A DNA stretch of 15,728 nt, from positions 1-15,728 of the forward strand of contig URLF01000059.1 of NCBI GenBank assembly GCA_900548705.1, in the 5' to 3' direction. A model generated the notes under the pieces. It was given only the letters and a program-made list of their open reading frames with translations. It did not search any database and was not told where the DNA came from. A program made the position numbers and the translations under genes. Position 1 is the stretch's first letter, and each line of letters starts with the position of its first letter. This document shows, piece after piece, positions 1 through 8,818 of this stretch. The DNA is from an uncultured Porphyromonadaceae bacterium. GTDB lineage: Bacteria; Bacteroidota; Bacteroidia; Bacteroidales; Muribaculaceae.

Positions 1-568
1 TACCCTGATGGGAGATTTCCCGCAGGTGGTCGACAATGAGCTGGCCGGTCTCGGGGTCGAGGTTGCCGGTAGGCTCGTCGGCAAGAATCAGTTTCGGCCT
101 GTTGAGCAGGGCGCGGGCGATGACGATTCGCTGCTGTTCGCCGCCTGACAGCTCGTGGGGCATCTTGTAGCTTTTGTTGTGCATACCAACCTGTCGCAAC
201 ACCTGTTCGATGCGGTCGTCGATTTCCACACGGTCGCGCCATCCGGTGGCATCAAGCACGAACCGGAGGTTGTCGTAGGCCGTGCGGTCGGTGAGCAGCT
301 GGAAATCCTGGAATACGATTCCGATGTTGCGTCGCAGGGCGGGGATTTCTTTCCGTTTTATTCCGACAAGCTGGGTGCCCATCACTTCGGCGTTTCCCGT
401 GAAGAGGGGTATCTCGGCGTAAATGGATTTCATCAGGCTCGACTTGCCGCTACCCACGCGTCCGATGAGATAGGCGAACTCACCCTCCTCGAGCGAGAAG
501 CTCACATGTTTCAGCACGACAAGCTCCTTGCGCAGGATTTCGACGTCGGAATATTTAAGTATGCTCAT
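1..568 (-). CDS. ftsE: Cell division ATP-binding protein FtsE (ABC ATPase), 3' end outside window
   Basis: This gene reads leftward from an ATG at 568 and runs off the window, leaving 189 residues. It encodes an ABC-type ATPase. Walker A (GRVGSGKS) is at residues 36-43, a Q-loop glutamine at about 87 (VFQDF), the signature LSGGEQQR from 140, and Walker B LILADEP from 160 followed by TGNLD. The LADEPTGNLD pattern and the short N-terminus match FtsE, which pairs with membrane protein FtsX to control septal peptidoglycan hydrolases. LolD/MacB-type ATPases share these motifs, so FtsE is the best match rather than a certainty. The start gives MSILKYSDVEI, normal for the family. The gene diverges from tig; the space between carries a -7-like box for each direction. 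Confidence 0.82.
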   Translation of the reverse strand, partial: MSILKYSDVEILRKELVVLKHVSFSLEEGEFAYLIGRVGSGKSSLMKSIYAEIPLFTGNAEVMGTQLVGIKRKEIPALRRNIGIVFQDFQLLTDRTAYDNLRFVLDATGWRDRVEIDDRIEQVLRQVGMHNKSYKMPHELSGGEQQRIVIARALLNRPKLILADEPTGNLDPETGQLIVDHLREISHQG

Positions 569-629
569 TTCTTTTCTATGGTTGTTGATAGGGCCGCCAG
601 CCGTTGCGTCAGGCCGCCAGCTTTGTCTG

Positions 630-637
630 CAAAATTA
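630..637 (-). promoter_or_regulatory. Possible -7 element of the ftsE promoter
   Basis: On the minus strand this reads TAATTTTG, matching the Bacteroidetes -7 consensus TAnnTTTG, about 60 bases before the ftsE ATG. No good TTTG/TTG -33 element is seen at the usual 19-21 base spacing, so the call is weak. Confidence 0.4.
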
Positions 638-709
638 CACCATATCATACATTACGATGGCGGAGGATGAGAATATTAACAATATTTTAACACTTTTGAA
701 TGCCGTGGT

Positions 710-741
710 GTTGTGTGGTCAGATTTTTCAGTGTAATTTTG
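710..741 (+). promoter_or_regulatory. Promoter of tig (-33 and -7 elements)
   Basis: The -33 element gTTG is at 710-713 and the -7 element TAATTTTG at 734-741, with 20 bases between, as in Bacteroidetes housekeeping promoters. The predicted transcript start near 748 leaves a 5' leader of about 38 bases before the tig ATG at 786. No Shine-Dalgarno motif is seen; the region before the ATG is A-rich, as is usual in this phylum. Confidence 0.65.
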
Positions 742-785
742 CAGTTTGAAAAATCATATAAAACTATATAAGCCCAACACAAGAA

Positions 786-2144
786 ATGCAAGTCACACTT
801 GAAAAGACCAACGACCTCGACGCAACCATCAAGGTTGAGGTGGTTGAAGCAGACTACGCAAAGAAGGTTGACAGCGACCTTCGCGAACTTGGCCGCACCC
901 GCCAGATCCCCGGATTCCGCAAAGGCCATGTTTCCATCGAGCATCTCCGCCGCCTGTTTGGCCGCGACGTGAAGAGCCATGTGCTCAATGACGAGGTCTT
1001 CAAGGCAGTCATCGAATATCTCCGCGAAAACAAAATCGACATACTCGGCGAACCTCTTCCCAAGAAGGTTGAGGAAATCGACCTGAAGCAGACCGATTAC
1101 ACCTTTGAATATGAGGTGGGTCTGGCTCCCGCCATCGACGTGGAGGTCAACAAGGACATCAAGGTTCCCTTCTACACCATCGAGGTGTCGAAAGAGATGC
1201 TTGACGAGCAGGACAAGGCCCTGCGTAATCGTTTCGGCGCACAGATTCCCGGCGAAGAGGTCAATGAGACCGCCCTTGTCAAGGGTGCTATCATGCAGCT
1301 TGACGCCGAAGGCAATGTTATGACCTCGGAAGACGCCATCCAGGTCGTTGCCGGCATCGTTTCTCCCCAGCATTTCCAGGACAAGGATGAGGCTGCCAAG
1401 TTCCTCGGCAAGAAGGTCGGCGACAAGGTTGTCTTCAACCCTACCAAGGCCGAAGGCGATAACAAGGTCGCCCTCGCTTCGATGCTCAATGTGGAGAAAT
1501 CCCGCGTTGAAGACCTCACCTCCGATTTCGAGATGGCCATCTCTGAAATCATCGTCCTCAAGCCTGCCGAACTCGGCGAGGAATTCTACAAAGAGGTTTT
1601 CGCAGGTAAGGAAATCAAGTCGGAAGAGGAATACTTCGACGGCCTGAAGGAAATCATCGCCCGCGAACTCGCCCCCAACTCCAACTTCAAGTTCAACATG
1701 GATGTGCAGAAAGCTCTCGTCGACAAGTTCGGCAACTTCGAGCTTCCCGCCGAGTTCCTCAAGAAGTGGCTCGTTGCCCGCAATCCCGAGCTGACCGCCG
1801 AGAAGGCCGACGCTGAATTCGAGTCGATGATTCCCTCCATCAAGTGGGAGCTCATCAAGGGCAAGATCGCCGAGAAGCAGGACATCAAGGTTACCGACGA
1901 AGACCTCCTCGGTTTCGCCAAGGCTACCGCCCTGCGTCAGTTCGCCCAGTATGGAATGATGAATATGACCGACGACGTGATCACCGACTACGCAAAGCGT
2001 ATGCTCGAAGACCGCAAGTTCGCCCGTCAGCTCCATGAGCAGACCGCCGACATGAAGCTCTTCAACGCTCTTCGCGCACTCGTTGACACCGAAGACAAGA
2101 CTGTCAGCCTCGATGAGTTCAAGAAACTCGTCGGTGCCGAATAA
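786..2144 (+). CDS. tig: Trigger factor, ribosome-associated chaperone
   Basis: The 452-residue product is close to the family's usual length. The N-terminal ribosome-binding domain (about 1-145) carries the signature GFRKG at residues 43-47 in the loop that docks on ribosomal protein L23. The middle region (about 150-245) sits where the FKBP-type prolyl isomerase domain lies, but I do not see its usual FKBP sequence pattern, so isomerase activity may be reduced or lost. The C-terminal part (about 250-452) is helical and charged, consistent with the chaperone cradle and arms. It acts in the cytosol on nascent polypeptides. The gene has its own promoter, is followed by a strong terminator, and stands before clpP-clpX, a conserved order in many bacteria. 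The start ATG is the first in frame after the promoter. Confidence 0.93.
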   Translation: MQVTLEKTNDLDATIKVEVVEADYAKKVDSDLRELGRTRQIPGFRKGHVSIEHLRRLFGRDVKSHVLNDEVFKAVIEYLRENKIDILGEPLPKKVEEIDLKQTDYTFEYEVGLAPAIDVEVNKDIKVPFYTIEVSKEMLDEQDKALRNRFGAQIPGEEVNETALVKGAIMQLDAEGNVMTSEDAIQVVAGIVSPQHFQDKDEAAKFLGKKVGDKVVFNPTKAEGDNKVALASMLNVEKSRVEDLTSDFEMAISEIIVLKPAELGEEFYKEVFAGKEIKSEEEYFDGLKEIIARELAPNSNFKFNMDVQKALVDKFGNFELPAEFLKKWLVARNPELTAEKADAEFESMIPSIKWELIKGKIAEKQDIKVTDEDLLGFAKATALRQFAQYGMMNMTDDVITDYAKRMLEDRKFARQLHEQTADMKLFNALRALVDTEDKTVSLDEFKKLVGAE

Positions 2145-2181
2145 TCACGGCGTATAGGGGATTTCCTCCCCATACTCATAG

Positions 2182-2220
2182 CCGCGGATCCGGGACACCC
2201 GGGTCCGCGGTCTGTTTTGT
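2182..2220 (+). terminator. Rho-independent terminator after tig
   Basis: A 13-bp stem (2182-2194 with 2198-2210, one T-G wobble, loop ACA) is very GC-rich and is followed by TCTGTTTTGT. It lies about 40 bases after the tig stop and separates tig from the clpP promoter. Confidence 0.82.
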
Positions 2221-2275
2221 CCTGTGGCCGATAAGTGAAATTTGACATATGGTATGATTTTTTTACCGCAAGATT

Positions 2276-2306
2276 GTTGACAGACGGGAAAAAATTCGTA
2301 TCTTTG
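2276..2306 (+). promoter_or_regulatory. Promoter of clpP-clpX
   Basis: The -33 element gTTG is at 2276-2279 and the -7 element TATCTTTG at 2299-2306, with a 19-base spacer. The predicted start near 2313 leaves about 25 bases before the clpP ATG. This gives clpP-clpX its own transcription start downstream of the tig terminator. Confidence 0.68.
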
Positions 2307-2337
2307 AATTAGAAAACAAACTACACTTCTAAGGAAT

Positions 2338-3024
2338 ATGAATAACGATTTCCGCAATTATGCCGTAAAGCACCTCGGAATGAATTCCCTGGCGCTTGAC
2401 AAATACATCTCTGCCTCCGACGCGGCCATCCGTTCAAGCTATATCTCACCCACCATCATCGAGGAACGCCAGCTCAATGTGGCCCAGATGGATGTGTTCT
2501 CCCGTCTTATGATGGACCGCATCATCTTTCTCGGCACCGATGTCAATGACTACACCGCCAACGTGATACAGGCCCAGCTGCTGTATCTCGATTCTGCCGA
2601 CCCCGGTAAGGATGTGTCGATTTACATCAACTCTCCCGGCGGGTCGGTGTATGCCGGACTTGGCATTTATGACACCATGCAGTATATATCCAGCGATGTC
2701 GCCACCATCTGCACCGGTATGGCCGCCTCGATGGCCGCCGTGCTGCTTGTGAGCGGAACCGCCGGCAAGCGTTTCGCCCTGCGCCATTCGCGCGTCATGA
2801 TTCATCAGCCGATGGGTGGCGCCCAGGGACAGGCATCCGACATCGAGATTACCGCCCGCGAGATACTCAAGCTGAAAAAGGAGCTTTACCAGATAATAGC
2901 CGACCATTCCGGACAACCCATCGAGAAGGTGGAGCGTGATTCCGACCGCGACTACTGGATGACCGCCCAGGAAGCCAAGGACTACGGAATGATCGACGAT
3001 GTGCTGATCAAGGCTAAACATTGA
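2338..3024 (+). CDS. clpP: ATP-dependent Clp protease proteolytic subunit ClpP
   Basis: The product has 228 residues, with an N-terminal extension of about 20 residues relative to E. coli ClpP that may be a propeptide. The catalytic triad is complete: Ser131 in MAASM, His156 in MIHQP, and Asp205 in the DRDYWM segment, with the same spacing as in E. coli. The oxyanion/substrate loop SPGGSV is at residues 99-104. ClpP is a cytosolic serine protease that forms a tetradecameric barrel and degrades proteins unfolded by ClpX. clpX starts two bases after the clpP stop codon ends, so the two are almost certainly co-transcribed and made together. Confidence 0.97.
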   Translation: MNNDFRNYAVKHLGMNSLALDKYISASDAAIRSSYISPTIIEERQLNVAQMDVFSRLMMDRIIFLGTDVNDYTANVIQAQLLYLDSADPGKDVSIYINSPGGSVYAGLGIYDTMQYISSDVATICTGMAASMAAVLLVSGTAGKRFALRHSRVMIHQPMGGAQGQASDIEITAREILKLKKELYQIIADHSGQPIEKVERDSDRDYWMTAQEAKDYGMIDDVLIKAKH

Positions 3025-3025
3025 T

Positions 3026-4324
3026 ATGGCAAAGAAGAAAGAAGAGACATGCGCGTTTTGCGGCCGCCCCGGTTCCTCGTCAGAGGTGCTGATACCGTCA
3101 GGCATCCAGCCCGGGGTGTATCTCTGCGCCGAATGCGCCGACCAGATTCATCAGCTGTTGGCCGACTACCGCCATCAGGTAGGTTCCGGCCAGTCTACCG
3201 GCAGTCTGGGAGGCAATGGAGATTCCGGTCTCGATTTGGCCAAGCTGCCCAAGCCCAAAGAAATCTGTGACTTCCTTGACCAGTATGTGATAGGGCAGGA
3301 CAGCGCCAAGCGTTACCTTTCTGTCGCGGTCTATAACCATTACAAGCGTCTCGCCCAGGAGAAAGGTGGCGAAGGGGAGCTTGGGGATGTTGACATCGAG
3401 AAGAGCAACATCATCCTGGTCGGCCCCACCGGCACCGGCAAGACTCTCCTCGCCAAGACCATCGCGAGGATGCTTGATGTACCCTTCACCATTGTTGACG
3501 CGACCGTGCTTACCCAGGCCGGTTATGTCGGCGAGGATATCGAGAGCCTGCTGACACGCTTGCTCCAGGTAGCCGATTATGATGTGGCCAAGGCTCAGCG
3601 TGGTATCGTCTTCATCGACGAGATAGACAAGATTGCCCGCAAGGGTGACAATCCGTCGATTACCCGCGACGTTTCCGGCGAGGGTGTGCAGCAGGGACTT
3701 CTTAAACTTCTTGAAGGATCGGTGGTGAACGTCCCCCCTCAGGGAGGGCGCAAGCATCCCGAGCAGAAGATGATTCCGGTCGACACCAAAGATATCCTCT
3801 TTATCTGCGGAGGGGCTTTCGACGGCATCGAAAGGAAGATTGCCCAGCGTCTCAACACCCATGTCGTCGGTTACTCTACTGATGCCGAACGCCGGAAGAT
3901 TGACCGCGACAACTATCTGGCGTATGTCGCCCCTCAGGATTTGAAGTCGTTCGGCCTGATTCCTGAAATCATTGGCCGTCTGCCGATTCTTACCCATCTC
4001 GATCCTCTCGACCGCGACGCGCTCCGGCGGGTACTGACAGAGCCTAAGAACGCCATTACCCGCCAATACCGCAAGCTCTTCGCGATGGACGGAGTGGAGC
4101 TGACTTTCACTCCCGACGCGCTTGACATGATTGTCGACAAAGCGATAGAGTACAAGCTCGGCGCGCGTGGCCTTAGGGCTATCGTCGAGACGGTCATGAT
4201 TGACGCCATGTATGAGCTGCCGTCAGCCGAGGCCAAGAGCTTCGAGGTGACCGGCGATTATGTGGTCGACAAGCTCCGCAAGTCTCATTTCGAGCTTAAC
4301 AAGGGAGCGGTCAAGGAGGCCTGA
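3026..4324 (+). CDS. clpX: ATP-dependent Clp protease ATP-binding subunit ClpX
   Basis: The 432-residue unfoldase has the family layout. An N-terminal zinc-binding domain carries Cys9, Cys12, Cys34 and Cys37. A low-complexity Gly/Ser linker spans about 52-67. The AAA+ module has Walker A GPTGTGKT (133-140), Walker B VFIDEI (about 195-200), pore loop GYVG (166-169), RKH loop (242-244), an arginine finger in IGRLP (about 318), and sensor-2 arginine in GARGLR (about 381). The ClpP-docking loop, IGF in E. coli, reads VGY here (281-283). ClpX unfolds tagged substrates and feeds them to ClpP. The gene begins one base after the clpP stop codon, indicating a tight operon. Confidence 0.97.
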   Translation: MAKKKEETCAFCGRPGSSSEVLIPSGIQPGVYLCAECADQIHQLLADYRHQVGSGQSTGSLGGNGDSGLDLAKLPKPKEICDFLDQYVIGQDSAKRYLSVAVYNHYKRLAQEKGGEGELGDVDIEKSNIILVGPTGTGKTLLAKTIARMLDVPFTIVDATVLTQAGYVGEDIESLLTRLLQVADYDVAKAQRGIVFIDEIDKIARKGDNPSITRDVSGEGVQQGLLKLLEGSVVNVPPQGGRKHPEQKMIPVDTKDILFICGGAFDGIERKIAQRLNTHVVGYSTDAERRKIDRDNYLAYVAPQDLKSFGLIPEIIGRLPILTHLDPLDRDALRRVLTEPKNAITRQYRKLFAMDGVELTFTPDALDMIVDKAIEYKLGARGLRAIVETVMIDAMYELPSAEAKSFEVTGDYVVDKLRKSHFELNKGAVKEA

Positions 4325-4346
4325 AAATGATAACCCCTGAATCCGT

Positions 4347-4390
4347 GGGCCGTAACCGGTTTGTTCCTGGTGTGGCCCCCGGTTTTCTCT
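4347..4390 (+). terminator. Possible terminator after clpX
   Basis: GGGCC (4347-4351) pairs with GGCCC (4374-4378), and ACCGG (4355-4359) with CTGGT (4367-4371, one wobble), around a seven-base loop. TTTTCTCT follows at 4383-4390. The internal loop and the gap before the T-run make it weaker than the other terminators here. Confidence 0.4.
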
Positions 4391-4427
4391 CCGAAAATTA
4401 GTCTTTCTCTCTAACCTTAAGATTCCC

Positions 4428-6608
4428 ATGACAACAAAGCAACAACTTGCCAATGCCCTGAAGCAGCACTTCGGCTTCGACAAATTCAAAGGCAACCAAG
4501 AGGAAATCATGTTGTCGCTCCTTGAGGGCAACGACGTTTTCGTCCTTATGCCCACGGGCGGGGGAAAATCGCTGTGCTACCAGCTCCCCTCGTTACTGAT
4601 GGGTGGGACGGCTATTGTGATTTCTCCCCTGATAGCCTTGATGAAAAACCAGGTCGATGCCATGCGCAACTTCTCGGCTGACGACGGTGTGGCCCATTTC
4701 TTGAACTCGTCGCTCAACAAATCGGCGGTGGATCAGGTAAAGGCCGATGTCGTTTCCGGCAAGACCAAGCTTCTGTATGTCGCTCCGGAATCACTCACCA
4801 AAGAAGAGAATATTGAATTTTTAAAGACAGTTCCCATATCGTTCTATGCGGTCGACGAGGCCCATTGCATTTCGGAATGGGGCCACGATTTCCGTCCGGA
4901 ATACCGGCGCATACGCCCGATTATAAATGAAATCCAGCAGCGCCCCGTGATTGCCCTGACCGCCACGGCCACACCGAAAGTGCAACACGACATACAGAAG
5001 AACCTCGGCATGACTGATGCCGTGGTCTTCAAATCGTCGTTCAACAGGGCCAATCTTTACTACGAGATTCGCCCCAAGACATCGACAATCGACCGTGACA
5101 TCATAAAGTATATCAAGGCCCGCGAAGGGAAGTCGGGTATCATATACTGTCTGAGCCGAAAGAAAGTGGAGGAGCTGGCCGAGCTTCTGAAGGTTAACAA
5201 CATACGAGCGCTCCCATACCATGCAGGTATGGATTCCGCCACGCGTTCGGCCAACCAGGACGCTTTCCTGCTTGAGCAGGTGGATGTCATTGTTGCCACC
5301 ATAGCTTTCGGAATGGGCATAGACAAGCCGGATGTCAGATATGTCATCCACTATGATATGCCCAAGTCGCTCGAAGGCTATTATCAGGAGACCGGCCGCG
5401 CAGGCCGTGACGGCGGGGAGGGGGCGTGCCTGACGTTCTACTCCTCCAAGGACCTGAAGAAGCTTGAGAAATTCATGCAAGGAAAGCCAGTGGCCGAGCA
5501 GGAAATCGGCCGTCATCTGCTGCAGGAAACGGCCAGCTATGCCGAGTCGTCGGTCTGTCGCCGCAAGACCCTCCTCCATTATTTCGGGGAGGAATACAGC
5601 GAAGAGAACTGCGGGAACTGTGACAACTGCCTAAATCCTAAGAAACAAGTGGACGCTAAAGAAGACTTATGCGCCGTGATGGAAACCATCATGGCCCTGA
5701 AAGAGAAATTTAAGGCTGAACACATTATCGATGTCGTTGTCGGACGGGAAACCAACGACGTCAAGACTTATAAACATAACGAGCTGGAGGTGTTTGGCTG
5801 CGGCCAGGGAACCGACCGCAAGTTTCTCAACTCTGTCATCCGCCAGGCAACCATCGCCGGCTATCTTGACCGGGATGTGGAGAACTTCGGCCTGATACGC
5901 CTTACAGACAAAGGGAAGAAGTATTACAAGAAACCGACCGCCTTCAAGGTTGTCGAGGATAATGATTTTTCCGAAGCAGAAGAGGAGATTGTAGTGAAGA
6001 GTGGCGCCTCATGCGCGGTCGATCCGGAGTTGTATTCGATTCTGAAAGACCTGCGCAAGAAGATTGCCAAGCATCTCAACCTGCCTCCATATGTGATTTT
6101 CCAGGATCCTTCGCTTGAGGCGATGGCGACCACATATCCCATCACCATCGAGGAGCTTGCCAACATCACCGGTGTAGGTGCAGGGAAGGCCAAACGTTAC
6201 GGCGAGGAATTCATCAAGGTAATCAAGACCCATGTGGAGGAGAATGAAATCGAACGTCCGGAAGACCTCCGTGTACGCTCGGTTGCCAACAAGAGCCGCA
6301 TCAAAATCTCCATCATCCAGGCCATTGACCGCAAGATTGACCTTGACGAGCTGGCCAACTCGAAATGTATGGAATTTGGCGAGCTTCTCGACGAAATCGA
6401 GGCCATCGTCTATGCCGGTACGAAAATCAACATCAACTATTTCATCAACGAGGTTATCGACGACGACCATCAGGAGGACATCTTCGAATACTTCAAGGAG
6501 GCTGATTCAGACTCGCTCAACGAGGCAATCAAAGAGCTGGGCAATGATTACTCCGAGGAGGAAATACGCCTGATGCGTATCAAATTCCTGTCCGAAATGG
6601 GCAATTGA
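4428..6608 (+). CDS. recQ: ATP-dependent DNA helicase RecQ
   Basis: The 726-residue product is a RecQ-family 3'-5' helicase for DNA repair and recombination. Motif I is MPTGGGKS (41-48), the DEAH box is at 143-146 with the RecQ aromatic-rich loop after it (HCISEWGHDFRPEY), motif III is ALTATA (176-181), and motif VI is TGRAGRDG (322-329). The zinc site has Cys377, Cys395, Cys398 and Cys401. A winged-helix RQC-like region follows (about 410-500). An HRDC-like domain is at about 530-605 with the helix-hairpin sequence GVGAGKAKRYG. About 110 further residues (about 615-726) are helical and acidic, making the protein longer than E. coli RecQ. I see no clear promoter in the 103-base gap after clpX, so transcription may depend partly on readthrough. 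Confidence 0.95.
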   Translation: MTTKQQLANALKQHFGFDKFKGNQEEIMLSLLEGNDVFVLMPTGGGKSLCYQLPSLLMGGTAIVISPLIALMKNQVDAMRNFSADDGVAHFLNSSLNKSAVDQVKADVVSGKTKLLYVAPESLTKEENIEFLKTVPISFYAVDEAHCISEWGHDFRPEYRRIRPIINEIQQRPVIALTATATPKVQHDIQKNLGMTDAVVFKSSFNRANLYYEIRPKTSTIDRDIIKYIKAREGKSGIIYCLSRKKVEELAELLKVNNIRALPYHAGMDSATRSANQDAFLLEQVDVIVATIAFGMGIDKPDVRYVIHYDMPKSLEGYYQETGRAGRDGGEGACLTFYSSKDLKKLEKFMQGKPVAEQEIGRHLLQETASYAESSVCRRKTLLHYFGEEYSEENCGNCDNCLNPKKQVDAKEDLCAVMETIMALKEKFKAEHIIDVVVGRETNDVKTYKHNELEVFGCGQGTDRKFLNSVIRQATIAGYLDRDVENFGLIRLTDKGKKYYKKPTAFKVVEDNDFSEAEEEIVVKSGASCAVDPELYSILKDLRKKIAKHLNLPPYVIFQDPSLEAMATTYPITIEELANITGVGAGKAKRYGEEFIKVIKTHVEENEIERPEDLRVRSVANKSRIKISIIQAIDRKIDLDELANSKCMEFGELLDEIEAIVYAGTKININYFINEVIDDDHQEDIFEYFKEADSDSLNEAIKELGNDYSEEEIRLMRIKFLSEMGN

Positions 6609-6630
6609 TACGAATTCCCTTCCAAGGCTA

Positions 6631-6681
6631 CAAAATAAAATTGCAGTTTGCTTATTATAAGTAAACTGCAATTTTATTTTG
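6631..6681. terminator. Bidirectional terminator between recQ and the receptor pseudogene
   Basis: A 24-bp stem (6631-6654 with 6658-6681, one G-T wobble, loop TTA) is perfect over its outer 19 bp. The outer arms are AAAATAAAA and TTTTATTTT, so each strand ends in a T-rich tract. It lies where recQ and the leftward receptor gene converge and can serve both. Confidence 0.8.
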
Positions 6682-6693
6682 CCATATTTGCAT

Positions 6694-6715
6694 AACGGAA
6701 TTATATATTTCCGTT
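6694..6715. repeat. Short inverted repeat AACGGAA/TTCCGTT
   Basis: Seven-base perfect arms (6694-6700 and 6709-6715) enclose an eight-base AT loop, just beyond the recQ terminator. There is no T-tract after it on either strand, so the role is unknown; it may be a second weak transcript end for the receptor gene. Confidence 0.35.
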
Positions 6716-6818
6716 CAAAATTCACTGTCGTTCATCATAATTCACCGTTGTACCAGCATAATCTCCTAAATTGCAGTAGGCTGAAATATTCTTTATTTTG
6801 AGTATAATATCCGACTAT

Positions 6819-7172
6819 TCAGAATCGACTCTTTTCGTTTGAGCCTGCTCCGCGTCCCTTGTAACGGTCACGGGTGGAATTGAATGTGTACTGTAGTGTC
6901 AGGTAAAATGAACGACTTAGGTCAGTAACACAAACATAACGGGTTATATCCCTGCTGAATGTGGTGACACCATAATTGCGCTTGTTGAAGATATCGTTTG
7001 CCTCGACAGAGACGCTGAAGCTGTTGTTGAAGAATGCCTTGTACAGTTTGGCGTTCAGGTAAGAACAGGATTTGCGATGCATGTTTCTGTCGTTGCCTGC
7101 GCTTTCCCATGCCATATCCACATTCAACCATATATCGTAAGGAATATGTATGGCATTCTGCCACTGCACCAT
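6819..7172 (-). pseudogene. Receptor fragment 3: C-terminal barrel strands
   Basis: This 117-codon piece after the amber codon holds the last barrel strands (NAKLYKAFFNNSFSVSVEAN, DIFNKRNYG, FYLTLQYTFN). ANDIFNKRNYG resembles the conserved 'N-[IL]-F' turn near the end of OMP_b-brl barrels. The ATG at 7172 is internal; the homologous frame continues unbroken up to the TAG at 7206-7208. Confidence 0.7.
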
Positions 7173-7205
7173 CCCTTGTGGGTTATTCAGGTGCTTACGC
7201 CCTTT

Positions 7206-8813
7206 CTATGTGTCTATTGCGAACCATTGTTTCGTTATGCCGAGATTTATTCTGGGTTCCCAGATGCCGACATTGAAACTTGTCCCTATAAAAGCGCGGA
7301 TTGAATGTATCTCCGGGAAATTATCAAGGGTCATCAGCTTCACTTCGCCGCTTTCTCCGTAGGGCTTGGTTGTCGATATTATGGGATCCTTTTTGTAGGT
7401 ATATGACAATTGTGCGAAGATTCGTCTCCATGCTCCGGTAAGTTCTACGGTATGCGTCTTCTCCGGCTTAAGGTATGGATTCCCTCCTTGAAGTGTAAAA
7501 CGATTGATATAATCTATTGTGCCATCCAGATCGCCATAATTCGGCCGTCGGGTCTTACCGGTATAACTCATTGAAAGCTGAACCTTATCTATCGTCGTCG
7601 ACATAAAGAAGGAGGGGAAGAGATTGTTGTATGTCTTGCTCTGATCTTCATTTTTCTGGCCGTTCTCCATATAATCGAATTTCACATGCTCATATCTCAA
7701 TCCGGCTCCGAGACTGAGAGGACCGAATGTCTGTCTGAAATCAAGGAATCCGGCAATATTATTTTCATCGACCCGTGTATTCGCATCGTTTATGATTTCC
7801 GCGTCGGTCATATAATCGGAGGAGAAGCGCGAGGCCACAAATTCCTCTCCGACCTCAATCCCGCCTTTCCACACAGGATAGCTTAAAACCAGTTTCTCCG
7901 CGAACATACGTCCACGATTAGTCCCCAAAGAGTTTATCAACGAGTTCCCCTCGTTCACGCTGACTTCATCCACCGTAACATTTGACCGGGACTTATTCCA
8001 TAGATAATCGGTGTTCATATCAATACCGAGATTCCCGACTTTGCCATTATAATAGATATTGGCATAATGTTGCGGAAGCTTTTTTGTGTCACCTGAGCGT
8101 GCGCTTGTGGCTCCATCTAAGAACTCTCCGTTAGCCGACAGTTCAGTCACATGAGTATGATGCATCTTGTCACTCGTGATTCCATTGTAGTAATAAGCTC
8201 CTATTGAATGTCTCTCATTGAACATATATGAGAATCCGGCTTTTCCGAAGAAGTCATTTACGTTTCCGTATCCGTTCTGGGTTATCTTTTCTTCCCATAG
8301 CTGAGAAGAGTTGGATACTCCATATTGGTTGCTCTGGAACTTTGCCGTCGCCTCGCCGAAATTGGCGAATACCTCCAGTCCTCCCGTCCGATATTTGAAA
8401 TTCGCCTGGTTCACATTTGAGAAATATTTATTTTCTCTGAGAGTGGCCCGAAGCAAACCGCTGAAACCATCTCCCCGCGGACGTTTCGTTGTTATACGGA
8501 TTACGGAGTTTACCGATGCGTCATATTTGACTCCCGGATTTGTCACGACCTCTACGTTTTTTATATCGGCCGAACTTATCTGCATTAGTTCATTGGAATC
8601 CCGCACGAGGCGCCCATTAATATAAATCGCCGGAGATCCTTTGCCGAAGACTTCAAAGACCCCGTTGCGACCCACAACCATTGGAACCTGAACCAAGACA
8701 TCCTCCGCTGTTCCGGCATGTTCAAGCTGTGTGCCTGCGACATTGGTCACAAGGGCATCTCCTTTTATGGCTGTTACGGGGCGATTGGACTTTACCACGA
8801 CTTCGCCAAGCAT
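7206..8813 (-). pseudogene. Receptor fragment 2: plug and most of the beta-barrel
   Basis: This 535-residue frame begins at MLGEVVVKSNRP, which is internal in intact homologs, so the ATG is not a natural start. It carries the plug (VFEVFGKGSPAIYINGRL, VEVVTNPGVKYDASVNSV) and barrel strands rich in alternating aromatic residues. It has no signal peptide and could not be exported by itself. It ends at the amber codon at 7206-7208; eleven sense codons and then fragment 3 follow in the same frame. Confidence 0.78.
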
Positions 8814-8818
8814 GGTGC

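Noticed and set aside
687..2036. Long minus-strand open frame of 449 codons opposite tig
   Set aside because: It mirrors the codon bias of tig, has no family-like sequence, and starts and ends without promoter or gene context. tig is clearly the real gene.
3098..4066. 322-codon minus-strand open frame opposite clpX
   Set aside because: It is a shadow of the high-G+C clpX reading frame with no recognisable product.
7206..7208. Amber codon as programmed readthrough or recoding in the receptor
   Set aside because: There is no supporting structure or recoding context, and a separate frameshift in the same gene makes simple decay more likely.
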